Origin: Pedobacter sp.
Lineage (GTDB): Bacteria > Bacteroidota > Bacteroidia > Sphingobacteriales > Sphingobacteriaceae
Length of the DNA stretch: 64,000 bases
Direction: 5' to 3'
NCBI GenBank assembly: GCA_031119475.1
Contig: JAVHXV010000006.1
Span: 124,001 to 188,000, forward strand
The translations under genes were made by a program, and so were the position numbers. The notes beneath the pieces were generated by a model that searched no databases, was not told where the DNA came from, and saw nothing but the letters and a program-made list of their open reading frames with translations. This document shows, one piece after another, positions 43,576-51,613 of the stretch (position 1 is the first letter of the stretch; every line of letters begins with the position of its first letter).

Positions 43576-44678
43576 TTACTTTTCGCTTTAAGCTTTGTTC
43601 CTTTCGCATTGCGCTTTGTGCTGCCCAATTCCAGCTTTTGTTTCTCTGCCTTTTTCAAGAACGCCAATAATACCTTTTCGTCATTTTCCATAGCTGTTTT
43701 GCTTTCGGGTTTTGCCGTATTGATTTTTTTGAGAAATTTTTCAAGTCCATCATTTTCATAGACCTCGAGCAGTAGCGGATAAACATAGGAACTTTTGCAC
43801 ACGGCACGGGTATTCCCCAATTTGCTGGCCACACAATCCAACACCTCGTTGATCACTTTTTTCTTGCTCAGGTCTGGATATTCGGTACTGCAGCAGGCCA
43901 ACTGCCTAAGGGCCTCCAATGTTCCGCCCCATGTCCTAAAATCTTTGGCGGTAAAATCACTCCCGGTTATCTCCCTGATGTAATTGTTGATCATTCCCGA
44001 ATCAACCGCCTTGTGCGCATGATCTTTGGTATAGAATTGAAAAAGTTCCTGGCCGGGAATATCCTTACATTTTTTGACCAGTTTGGCCAGGTTCCTGTCG
44101 CTCAGCACTACATCATGCTTCACTCCTTTCTTCCCAACAAAACTGAGCGTAAACTGATCGCCTTTTTGCTTAAAATGCTGGTCTTTTAACGTACTTAGTC
44201 CGTAGCTTCCATATAACTTCTTATAACTCTCATTTCCGATACGGATCAAGGTCTTCTGCATCACCTGCAAACAAATGGCCAATACCTTTTTCTCGTCCAT
44301 TGTTTTTCTTCTCAGGTCTTTCGCCAGCTGCTTGCGCGCATGCGGCAATGCCTTGCCAAACTCTAAGAGCCTAAAATATTTATGGTCAGATCGTCTTGCC
44401 GTCCAATCGGGATGGTACCTATACTGTTTCCTGCCTGCCGCATCAATGCCCACGGCCTGGAGATAACCATTTTTTTTGGGCGAAATCCAAACGTCGGTCC
44501 ATGCAGGGGGCAAGACCAGTTTCCTAATCCGCTCCAAGTCTGCCTCATTGCTGATGCGTTCGCCCTTTTTGTTTACATAATGGAACTTGCCAGGCTTGCC
44601 TTTCCGATAAATACCGGATTGTGCCGGATGAACATACACTAAGCTACTCGAATCAAGTACTTCAGCAGTTGAAACCAT
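43560..44678 (-). CDS. DNA topoisomerase IB
   Basis: A 372-residue poxvirus-like type IB topoisomerase, relaxing supercoils through a 3'-phosphotyrosyl intermediate. The N-terminal domain has GKPGKFHYVNKKGERI, LPPAWTDVWISP and RKQYRYHPDWTARR. The catalytic domain has LIRIGNESYKKLYGSYGLSTLKDQH, KDFRTWGGT and the probable nucleophile Tyr in CKSSYVYP (about 298-300). The Lys-rich tail ends in codons and a stop made by the flanking repeat. Confidence 0.93.
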   Translation of the reverse strand: MVSTAEVLDSSSLVYVHPAQSGIYRKGKPGKFHYVNKKGERISNEADLERIRKLVLPPAWTDVWISPKKNGYLQAVGIDAAGRKQYRYHPDWTARRSDHKYFRLLEFGKALPHARKQLAKDLRRKTMDEKKVLAICLQVMQKTLIRIGNESYKKLYGSYGLSTLKDQHFKQKGDQFTLSFVGKKGVKHDVVLSDRNLAKLVKKCKDIPGQELFQFYTKDHAHKAVDSGMINNYIREITGSDFTAKDFRTWGGTLEALRQLACCSTEYPDLSKKKVINEVLDCVASKLGNTRAVCKSSYVYPLLLEVYENDGLEKFLKKINTAKPESKTAMENDEKVLLAFLKKAEKQKLELGSTKRNAKGTKLKAKSKAFKV

Positions 44679-44776
44679 GGAATTGAAAAAATGTAAATGA
44701 AATTTTTAGTTATTTTGTAAACAAATCCAATGAAAATATCTTTTTCGAAGATGTTTCCTTGTCGCACAAAAAACCA

Positions 44777-44833
44777 ATGATGAAACTACACCAGTCGCTT
44801 CGTCACGGCTTGAACTTTAACAAAATACGATGA
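44777..44833 (+). other. Possible 18-codon upstream ORF overlapping fmt start
   Basis: ATGATGAAACTACACCAG... encodes 18 residues, and its TGA overlaps the fmt ATG (ATGA). That geometry would permit translational coupling, but no conservation evidence is available here. Confidence 0.3.
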
Positions 44834-45738
44834 AAATAGTTTTTATGGGTACGCCCGACTTTGCCGTTGCCGCCTTAGCCGCCTTAAAATCTGCAGGCTT
44901 TTCTATTGCTGCCGTGGTAACCGCGCCAGACAAGCCAGCTGGAAGGGGACAAAAGCTAAACGAAAGCGCGGTCAAAAAGTATGCAACAGCGCAGGGCTTA
45001 AACATTTTACAGCCAACTAAGCTTAAGGATCCCGAATTTATCGAAGCATTGGGTTTGTTAAAAGCTGATCTTTTCGTAGTGGTTGCCTTTAGGATGTTGC
45101 CCGAAATGGTCTGGCAGATGCCGCCAAAAGGTACAATTAACCTTCATGGATCATTATTGCCACAATACCGCGGCGCAGCGCCGATCAACCATGCCATCAT
45201 CAATGGGGAAAAAGAAACTGGCGTAACTACCTTTTTTCTTAAACAGGAAATCGATACCGGCGACATTATCTTTTCTGATGCGATTGCCATTGGCGATGAC
45301 GAAACCGCAGGAAGCCTGCACGATAAGCTTATGGTACTAGGGGCAGACCTCGTAGTAAAGACCGTAACTGCCATAGCCGACAACAATTATAACGAAGTTC
45401 CCCAGCCAGAAAGTGAGGCACTGAAGAGCGCTCCAAAGATTTTTAAGGATTTCTGTAAGATCGATTGGAACCAATCCAATGAAAAGGTGTATAACCTGAT
45501 CCGTGGCTTAAGTCCCTACCCTACTGCCTTTACTATTTTGAACGACAAGACATTAAAAATCTTCAATGCACAACCTGAAGATAAAGAACCAGGTATTTCT
45601 ACGGGTGCTTTTTTAACAGATGGCAAGACCTACCTCAAATTTGCCACAAAAGATGGCTTCATTAAACTTACCGACGTACAGTTTGAAGGTAAAAGGAGAA
45701 TGCTGATCGACGAGTTCTTAAGAGGAATGAGGATGTAG
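44830..45738 (+). CDS. fmt: Methionyl-tRNA formyltransferase
   Basis: A 302-residue enzyme that formylates initiator Met-tRNA. The N-terminal formyltransferase domain (IVFMGTPDFAVAAL) contains the catalytic signature HGSLLPQYRGAAPIN (Asn/His) and DTGDI. The C-terminal OB-like domain starts near residue 205 (KIDWNQSNEKVYNLIRGLSPYP). A complete, normal-length gene. No def gene is nearby; an 18-codon ORF ends on its start codon. Confidence 0.96.
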   Translation: MKIVFMGTPDFAVAALAALKSAGFSIAAVVTAPDKPAGRGQKLNESAVKKYATAQGLNILQPTKLKDPEFIEALGLLKADLFVVVAFRMLPEMVWQMPPKGTINLHGSLLPQYRGAAPINHAIINGEKETGVTTFFLKQEIDTGDIIFSDAIAIGDDETAGSLHDKLMVLGADLVVKTVTAIADNNYNEVPQPESEALKSAPKIFKDFCKIDWNQSNEKVYNLIRGLSPYPTAFTILNDKTLKIFNAQPEDKEPGISTGAFLTDGKTYLKFATKDGFIKLTDVQFEGKRRMLIDEFLRGMRM

Positions 45739-45805
45739 ATGAAGGAAAAGGGAACAAGGAAGAAGTAAGAAGGTATGATGTGAGAGGTATTTTACTTCTA
45801 TGCCA

Positions 45806-45890
45806 TAGATAACTTTAAGGCTTTGTGCTTTCCGCTTTTCACTTTCTGCTTTCAGCTTTGCGCTTTCTGCTTTCCACTTTCAACTTTGAA
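45806..45890 (-). repeat. Tandem micro-repeat, unit CTTTCTGCTTT
   Basis: About nine CTTTCNGCTTTNNG units. On the minus strand they are AAAGCAGAAAGC, outward from the class IV aminotransferase stop. Confidence 0.8.
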
Positions 45891-45893
45891 CTT

Positions 45894-46733
45894 CTATACC
45901 AGTTCATTCAATTTCGCGCTGAGCAATTTGGCTACTTCATTGAAATAACGCTTCCTGCCATAGCCCATTACCCACCTGATGCCGCTACTGGCGTTGGTGA
46001 CGAAGACTTCTTCGGCCTCATTTAAAATTTCTGGACTGATCTGGGCTTCTATCAAGGGGATGCCATGTGTTTTGGTCAGTTGCAAGATTACCGTACGCAT
46101 TACACCTGCAACACAGCCTTCTGAAAGGGCTGGCGTGTAAATCTGTTTTTGGTAGACCACAAATACGTTAGAGGTTGTACTCTCGCACAAAAAGCCGTTC
46201 TGGTTCAGGATCATTGCTTCATCCAGCCGATGCTGTTTCTGATACAGACCAGCCATAACGTACAATAGCGCATTGTTGGTCTTAAAGTTGGAAAGTTTGT
46301 TGATGGGCTTGGTCAACTCATCGTAAACGGAAATAATGAGCCCTTTCTGGTTAAGTTCATAACCCTTTTGCGCCATTTCCATTCCCTCCAAAACATACCC
46401 AACTTTATTTTGTTGGGGAGTATACAGCCCTTCACCATCCCGATAGATGGTCAGGCGAAAACGTACATCACCTTTGAATTTATTTTTTTTGAGGAGTTCC
46501 GATACTTTTTGTTTTAGGAAATAATCGTCCATCAACGCATATCCATCCATTTTGAGCGCTTTCATTCCTGCTTTCAATCGATCCGCATGGTGCACTGCAA
46601 ACTGCAATTTCCCATTGCAATAGCGCATCGATTCAAAAATCCCATCTCCAAATTTAAACCCACGGTTATTGGCTGCCACTACTGCCGCAGTCGACTCATA
46701 AAAATTATCGTTATGTAGGATATAGCTTACCAT
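45894..46733 (-). CDS. Class IV aminotransferase (PabC/IlvE-like)
   Basis: A 279-residue fold-type IV PLP enzyme. Family marks: NRGFKFGDGIFESMRY, the PLP lysine K151 in LSNFKTNNALLY, and NQNGFLCESTTSNVFVV. It may be aminodeoxychorismate lyase, which would pair with the pabB-like gene at 58.6 kb, or a branched-chain or D-amino-acid aminotransferase; sequence reading cannot decide. The length suits PabC-like members. Confidence 0.88.
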   Translation of the reverse strand: MVSYILHNDNFYESTAAVVAANNRGFKFGDGIFESMRYCNGKLQFAVHHADRLKAGMKALKMDGYALMDDYFLKQKVSELLKKNKFKGDVRFRLTIYRDGEGLYTPQQNKVGYVLEGMEMAQKGYELNQKGLIISVYDELTKPINKLSNFKTNNALLYVMAGLYQKQHRLDEAMILNQNGFLCESTTSNVFVVYQKQIYTPALSEGCVAGVMRTVILQLTKTHGIPLIEAQISPEILNEAEEVFVTNASSGIRWVMGYGRKRYFNEVAKLLSAKLNELV

Positions 46734-46782
46734 GGTTTCCTTTTTTGGGCTTCCGCCCTTATCTCTATAATTTTCGCCCTAT

Positions 46783-46822
46783 GCACTCTCCTGCGCTTTG
46801 TGCTTGCCGCTTTTAGCTTTAG
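46783..46822 (-). repeat. Short GCGCTTTGTGCTTGCCGCTTTTAGC-type repeat
   Basis: Outward 3' tract of the RluA-family gene (AAAGCTAAAAGCGG on the minus strand). A small GGGC-TTCC-GCCC hairpin lies at 46752-46763. Confidence 0.6.
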
Positions 46823-46825
46823 CCT

Positions 46826-47857
46826 CTACGCCCCACCTTGCATCGCATAATTGCGCCACTTGGTCAGCACCGCTTCAAAATCCTGTGGCAGCGGCGCTTC
46901 AAATTCCATGTATTGCTGTGTGGTGGGATGAATGAAGCCCAATGTTTGCGCATGCAGGGCCTGCCTGGGCATGAGCGCAAAGCAATTGTCTACAAATTGC
47001 CTGTATTTATTAAATGTTGTCCCTTTTAAAATCTTATCCCCGCCATAATTTGCATCACTGAACAGAGGATGCCCAATGTGTTTCATGTGCGCCCTGATCT
47101 GATGGGTACGGCCGGTTTCGAGCTCACAGCTGATGAGGGTTACGTACCCCAGCCGTTCCAGAACGGTATAGTTCGTGGCCGACCATTTACCTTTCTCCTC
47201 ATCACTGTACACATCCATTACAATCCTGTTTTTCAGGCTCCGGCCGATGTAGCCTTCAATTCTGCCATCCTGCTCAATATCGCCCCAGGCCAGTGCAAGA
47301 TACCTGCGTGTGATGGAATGGTCGAAAAATTGCTTCGCCAGTTTGGTCATCGTCAGTTCGTTCTTGCTGATGAGCAATAACCCTGATGTATCCTTGTCGA
47401 TGCGATGCACAAGGCCAGGCCGGCCATCGTTGCCCGGCAAGGTAGGCAACTGTTCAAAATGGTAGGCCAATGCATTGACCAGGGTACCCGTATAATTGTT
47501 AAAGCCCGGATGCACCACCATCCCGGCAGCTTTGTTGACCACCAAAAGATCGGCATCTTCATATACGATTGTTAAAGGTATATTTTCGGGATAGACTTCG
47601 GTATCACGTGGAGGATGAGCGAAAACGATGGAAATCTCATCAAAGGGCTTTACCTTATAACTTGATTTTACGGTTGCCTTGTTCACCAGTACATTCCCCG
47701 CGTCGATGGCATTTTGGATGCGGTTACGCGAAGCATTTTCGATCCGGTGCATCAAAAACTTGTCAATCCGCAACAGCGACTGTCCTTTATCAACAACAAT
47801 ATTGAAATGTTCAAATAAATCCTGCTCTTCTTCCTGTTCAATATTGTAGTTTTCCAT
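46826..47857 (-). CDS. RluA family pseudouridine synthase
   Basis: A 343-residue protein with an N-terminal S4 RNA-binding domain (LRIDKFLMHRIENASRNRIQNAIDAGNVLVN) and the RluA catalytic domain, Asp in VHRIDKDTSGLLLISK. It isomerises uridine in 23S rRNA, most like RluD. The start is 47857 (MENYNIEQEEEQD) because a perfect TATTTTTG box lies 4 nt before that ATG; the longer ORF would contain it. Confidence 0.93.
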   Translation of the reverse strand: MENYNIEQEEEQDLFEHFNIVVDKGQSLLRIDKFLMHRIENASRNRIQNAIDAGNVLVNKATVKSSYKVKPFDEISIVFAHPPRDTEVYPENIPLTIVYEDADLLVVNKAAGMVVHPGFNNYTGTLVNALAYHFEQLPTLPGNDGRPGLVHRIDKDTSGLLLISKNELTMTKLAKQFFDHSITRRYLALAWGDIEQDGRIEGYIGRSLKNRIVMDVYSDEEKGKWSATNYTVLERLGYVTLISCELETGRTHQIRAHMKHIGHPLFSDANYGGDKILKGTTFNKYRQFVDNCFALMPRQALHAQTLGFIHPTTQQYMEFEAPLPQDFEAVLTKWRNYAMQGGA

Positions 47858-47861
47858 GCCG

Positions 47862-47869
47862 CAAAAATA
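47862..47869 (-). promoter_or_regulatory. Promoter -7 box TATTTTTG (rluA-like gene)
   Basis: Exact TAnnTTTG 4 nt (CGGC) before the ATG. A TTTTTTG 21 bp further upstream could serve as the -33 element. Confidence 0.65.
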
Positions 47870-47897
47870 GATTAACAATTTGATAATTTCCAAAAAA

Positions 47898-47940
47898 CCT
47901 TATTGGCTTGTTTTTTGTTATCATCATTGCCTTATTGGCT
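47898..47940. promoter_or_regulatory. Two direct repeats CCTTATTGGCT, 32 bp apart
   Basis: Identical 11-mers at 47898-47908 and 47930-47940, three helical turns apart, in the divergent control region of the rluA-like gene and the DUF6588-like gene. One lies beside the putative -33 of the former. Possible paired regulator sites. Confidence 0.45.
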
Positions 47941-48048
47941 CAGTCTATGAAAAACTTTTCCGAAAATTTTAAAATTGTGATCAACTTTTTTCCTTATCTG
48001 CTCAGAAAGATATACTTTCGCCCCTGAAAACCAAACAGATAAAAAAAA

Positions 48049-49071
48049 ATGAAAACAAATTTTTCAGCACTCAGGTCAATTGTGATTGTGGGCGCACTCC
48101 TATTTCCATTAAATCTTTTGGCGCAAAACGATGTTGGCGATCTCTTTAAGTCATCACCACAGAATGCTACCAAATTGGTAGATGCCTATTTTAAGCCATT
48201 GTTCAAGGGTACGGGCCAAGGCTTTGCCACTGGATGGAACAACTCAGCCAAGGCACAGGGCCTATTGCGCTTTGAACTTCGCGTAACTGGTACACTTGCT
48301 CTTGTACCAGACGAGGATAAATTTTATAATACCAACACATTGGGCCTTTCCAACATCAGGCCTGCAGCTGGTTCAAATGGCATTGGCCCATCGGTATTTG
48401 GTGGAAGCGGTAGCGGTTCAAAAATGGAGTTTTATACTTCTGGTGGAACGGCAACAGGCAAAACCTTTAACCTTCCTAATGCATCGGGCTTTAGGCCAGC
48501 CCCTGCTGCTCAGCTCCAACTTACAGTTGGCTTGCCAAAGCACATTGACGTAAGCCTACGTGCCATCCCAAGCGTTACCTTTGGCGATCATACCATCGGC
48601 CAGTTTGGTGTAGGTGCCAAAATAGAATTGTTGCCATTGTTTATGGGCAAGGTAGAAAAAGTAATGCCGATCGATATTGCTGTAGCGGGCGGGTTTACCA
48701 ATACCAACTACAAGATCAAGCTGGATGTGAACAATGGAAAATACACAGATCAGCGCGCAGAACTCAAATTCAAAGGATTTAGTACAGAAGCCATCATTTC
48801 AAAGAAGATTGCCTTCTTTACCCCATTTGCCAGTGTAGGTTACATTTCTTCTAATTCAGGTTTAAATGCCTATGGCACTTACGAATTTGAAACAGAGGGA
48901 GCGAGCACCACACTAACTGACCCGATCGCCATTAAGCACGACGATGTGAGCGCTTTCCAGGGATCCATTGGATTTCAGGTCAAGCTTGGCTTCCTAAGGG
49001 TTTATGGTGCCTATACACAATCTAAATACAGTAGCTTCAATGGCGGTCTTGGCGTTGGCTTCGGTAAATAA
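48049..49071 (+). CDS. DUF6588-like outer-membrane protein
   Basis: A 340-residue exported protein (signal peptide ending LLAQ near residue 25) made of alternating beta strands, Gly-rich loops and an aromatic end (FNGGLGVGFGK), as expected for an outer-membrane beta-barrel. FDVSLRAIPSV-like and GQFGVGAKIELLPLF segments resemble the DUF6588 family, which has no known function. TACTTTCG (7/8 of -7) lies 28 nt before the ATG. A strong terminator follows. Confidence 0.75.
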   Translation: MKTNFSALRSIVIVGALLFPLNLLAQNDVGDLFKSSPQNATKLVDAYFKPLFKGTGQGFATGWNNSAKAQGLLRFELRVTGTLALVPDEDKFYNTNTLGLSNIRPAAGSNGIGPSVFGGSGSGSKMEFYTSGGTATGKTFNLPNASGFRPAPAAQLQLTVGLPKHIDVSLRAIPSVTFGDHTIGQFGVGAKIELLPLFMGKVEKVMPIDIAVAGGFTNTNYKIKLDVNNGKYTDQRAELKFKGFSTEAIISKKIAFFTPFASVGYISSNSGLNAYGTYEFETEGASTTLTDPIAIKHDDVSAFQGSIGFQVKLGFLRVYGAYTQSKYSSFNGGLGVGFGK

Positions 49072-49087
49072 TATTTTCAAACCTCAG

Positions 49088-49118
49088 GTAAAAAGCTTCT
49101 CTTTGGGAAGCTTTTTAC
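49088..49118 (+). terminator. Strong hairpin terminator ending 4 nt before next start codon
   Basis: Perfect 12-bp stem GTAAAAAGCTTC (49088-49099) / GAAGCTTTTTAC (49107-49118), loop TCTTTGG. The T5 tract lies within the right arm. The next gene's ATG is at 49123. Confidence 0.85.
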
Positions 49119-49122
49119 ATTT

Positions 49123-50001
49123 ATGGAGGTTTTTAGTCCGATACAACAGGTCACTCTGCCCACGCAGCACCAAATTTGGGTGAAACGTGACGACCTGATC
49201 GATCCGTATATTTCGGGCAATAAGTGGCGGAAGCTGAAATATATCTTGGCAACTGCCATCCAGACCAAGAGAACACACTTGGTAACCTTTGGGGGTGCGT
49301 ACTCCAATCATTTGGTCGCTACAGCCGCTGCAGCCGCACGACATCATCTAACAGCTACTGCTTTTGTACGGGGCGAGGAAGTGGAGAATGAAATGCTTTT
49401 GCTCTGCAGGCTATTTGGCATGGAGCTCAGGTTCGTAGACCGTGATTGCTATAGAGATAAGAGATCACTTTTCAGTAAGCATTTTGGAGACCATGGCTCA
49501 GCTTATTTTATTGATGAAGGCGGCGCAAGCGAACAGGCCGTAGAGGGCTGTAGGGAAATCATAACCGAACTTCCCATGCATTTCGACCATATTTTTTGTG
49601 CTGCAGGAACCGGCACCACTGCCGCAGGCCTGCTCAGGGAAATCAATGCGCAAAAGCTCCAATCCAAACTTCATGTTATTCCGGTATTAAAAGGTGCCGC
49701 ATTCATTGAAAAGGAAATTGCCGCCTATGAAAAAAATATAGATCAGCTGGTGCTGCATCTCGACTACCATTTTGGGGGATATGCGAAAACAAACCCTGAA
49801 CTGATCAGCTACATCAAAGGTTTTACGGCAGCTACCGGCATACTGATCGATCCGGTCTATACCGCTAAAATGTGCTATGCGATCAAAGACCTGTTCGAAA
49901 AAGGACTGCTCAAAAAAGAGGAAAAAGTATTGGCCATCCATACCGGTGGGCTGCTCGGCCTGTTGGGGATGAGGGAGAAGTTTGCGGGAGGCAAGGCATA
50001 A
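49123..50001 (+). CDS. ACC deaminase / D-cysteine desulfhydrase family PLP enzyme
   Basis: A 292-residue fold-type II PLP enzyme. The PLP lysine is in ISGNKWRKLKYIL (about 28), the following FGGAYSNHLVATAAA holds the conserved Ser/Asn, and CAAGTGTTAAGLL is the phosphate loop. Either 1-aminocyclopropane-1-carboxylate deaminase or D-cysteine desulfhydrase activity is possible; the latter is more common in such annotations. The start codon sits 4 nt after a terminator hairpin. Its stop (GCATAAAGCGG) is part of a repeat. Confidence 0.88.
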   Translation: MEVFSPIQQVTLPTQHQIWVKRDDLIDPYISGNKWRKLKYILATAIQTKRTHLVTFGGAYSNHLVATAAAAARHHLTATAFVRGEEVENEMLLLCRLFGMELRFVDRDCYRDKRSLFSKHFGDHGSAYFIDEGGASEQAVEGCREIITELPMHFDHIFCAAGTGTTAAGLLREINAQKLQSKLHVIPVLKGAAFIEKEIAAYEKNIDQLVLHLDYHFGGYAKTNPELISYIKGFTAATGILIDPVYTAKMCYAIKDLFEKGLLKKEEKVLAIHTGGLLGLLGMREKFAGGKA

Positions 50002-50022
50002 AGCGGAAAGCGTAAAGTTAAA
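49993..50022 (+). repeat. Short AAAGCGGAAAGCGTAAAG repeat
   Basis: 3' outward tract overlapping the stop of the PLP deaminase gene; same family as 43224-43260. Confidence 0.65.
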
Positions 50023-50126
50023 TCAAAGACATCTTTCCGGTCAACATAGGGATGATTTTTGGCGCTGCGATCAAAAATAATTTTCCACAGCTTTTGAGAA
50101 TTCAACAACTTTTTATCAAAAACTAA

Positions 50127-50143
50127 CTTTAAATCGTTTAAAG
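50127..50143. promoter_or_regulatory. Palindrome CTTTAAA-TCG-TTTAAAG
   Basis: Perfect 7-bp arms about 60 bp upstream of the lysine transaminase promoter, a possible regulator site. Confidence 0.4.
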
Positions 50144-50174
50144 CTACTTTTTCGCATTTTGGTTCAAATAGTGC

Positions 50175-50210
50175 CCAAATTTGATTATTTGGCCGATTTC
50201 ATTACTTTTG
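50175..50210 (+). promoter_or_regulatory. Full -33/-7 promoter with overlapping palindrome (lat)
   Basis: TTTG (50180-50183), 19-bp spacer, TACTTTTG (50203-50210): the best complete Bacteroidota promoter in the window. A palindrome CCAAAT-TTGATT-ATTTGG (50175-50192) covers the -33 element, as expected for a repressor site. Confidence 0.65.
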
Positions 50211-50224
50211 GAACATCAAATTAG

Positions 50225-51562
50225 ATGACCATGTACCAATTAAGTATCGCACCTGATCAGGTGAACCAAACATTGCAGCAACATATCTTAGCCGATGGTT
50301 TTGACCTGACCTACGATATGGAGAAAAGCAATGGAGCCTATATCTATGATTCAAAGTATGACCGTAGTCTGTTAGACTTTTTTACCTGCTTTGCATCGGT
50401 TCCCTTGGGCTATAACCACCCAAAAATGGTGAATGACGAAAGCTTTAAACACCATTTGTTATTGGCAGCTATCGCTAACCCATCCAATTCTGATGTATAT
50501 ACCCAACAATATGCAGAATTTGTGAACACATTTTCAAAAGTGGGCATCCCATCCTACCTTCCACATGCATTTTTTGTTGCCGGTGGAGCACTTGCCGTAG
50601 AAAATGCCATTAAAGTAGCCATGGACTGGAAAGTTCAGAAGAATTTCGCCAAGGGCTATCAGGAAGAAAAAGGATTTAAAGTGCTGCATTTCGAAAAAGC
50701 TTTCCATGGCCGAAGTGGCTATACCCTGAGCCTGACCAATACCTTGCCCGACAAGACCAAATGGTTTGCCAAGTTCGACTGGCCAAGAGTAAGCGTTCCA
50801 CAGGTGAAGTTTCCATTGACTGGTGAAAACCTACAAACGGCCATTGATACGGAAGCTGTTTCAATTGAACAGGTCAAACAGGCATTTGCCGATCATAAAG
50901 ACGACATCTGCGCCATTATCATCGAACCCATCCAGTCTGAAGGTGGAGACAATCACCTAAGGGAAGAATTTTTGATCCAACTTCGCCAACTGGCGGATGA
51001 AAATGAAGCGTTTCTGATCTATGACGAGGTACAGACCGGTGTAGGACTGACCGGAAAGTTCTGGTGCCACGAGCATTTCAGTGAACAGGCGCGGCCAGAT
51101 ATCGTTGCCTTTGGCAAAAAAATGCAGGTCTGCGGCATATTGGTTGGCAAAAAGGTTGATGAAATTAGTACCAATGTATTCAACGTGCCTTCGCGCATCA
51201 ATTCTACCTGGGGAGGCAATTTGGTAGATATGGTACGATCAACGCAGATCCTGAACATCATACATGAAGACCAACTTTGCCAAAATGCGACCACAGTTGG
51301 CAGCTACCTTCAACAACAACTGCATAATTTGGCTTCCAAATACGATAAGATGAGCAATGTTCGTGGAAAAGGCCTACTGTGTGGATTTGATTTTCCGACC
51401 AAGGAAATGAGGAATGATTTTATCCAGAAAGGGCTCGAAAACAATGTAATGTTCTTAGGTTGTGGAAACCAGACCATCCGTTTCCGTCCGGCTTTGTGCA
51501 TCGAGAAAAAACACATCGACCAGGGAATGGATGTGATGGAAAAGATTTTGCCATCACTTTAA
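50225..51562 (+). CDS. lat: L-lysine 6-transaminase
   Basis: A 445-residue fold-type I class III aminotransferase matching the lysine epsilon-aminotransferase branch: FFTCFASVPLGYNHPKM near the N-terminus, AFHGRSGYTLSLTNT, the cofactor Asp in FLIYDEVQTGVG and the PLP lysine in IVAFGKKMQVCGI (about 298). It converts lysine and 2-oxoglutarate to 2-aminoadipate semialdehyde and glutamate in lysine catabolism. The start may also be the second ATG at 50231 (MYQLSIAPDQ). Its own promoter has a palindromic site, so regulated expression is likely. Confidence 0.92.
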   Translation: MTMYQLSIAPDQVNQTLQQHILADGFDLTYDMEKSNGAYIYDSKYDRSLLDFFTCFASVPLGYNHPKMVNDESFKHHLLLAAIANPSNSDVYTQQYAEFVNTFSKVGIPSYLPHAFFVAGGALAVENAIKVAMDWKVQKNFAKGYQEEKGFKVLHFEKAFHGRSGYTLSLTNTLPDKTKWFAKFDWPRVSVPQVKFPLTGENLQTAIDTEAVSIEQVKQAFADHKDDICAIIIEPIQSEGGDNHLREEFLIQLRQLADENEAFLIYDEVQTGVGLTGKFWCHEHFSEQARPDIVAFGKKMQVCGILVGKKVDEISTNVFNVPSRINSTWGGNLVDMVRSTQILNIIHEDQLCQNATTVGSYLQQQLHNLASKYDKMSNVRGKGLLCGFDFPTKEMRNDFIQKGLENNVMFLGCGNQTIRFRPALCIEKKHIDQGMDVMEKILPSL

Positions 51563-51571
51563 ACCTACAGT

Positions 51572-51609
51572 GGCAACCTCGCAGGTTCTTCAGAACCTGC
51601 GAGGTTGCC
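51572..51609. repeat. 18-bp perfect palindrome, REP-like / bidirectional terminator
   Basis: GGCAACCTCGCAGGTTCT / AGAACCTGCGAGGTTGCC with a 2-nt centre (TC), followed by TATTTTATTTTA. It lies between convergent lat and bshB1. Its core CCTGCGAG is also the stem core of the purA terminator at 57908-57930. Confidence 0.85.
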
Positions 51610-51613
51610 TATT

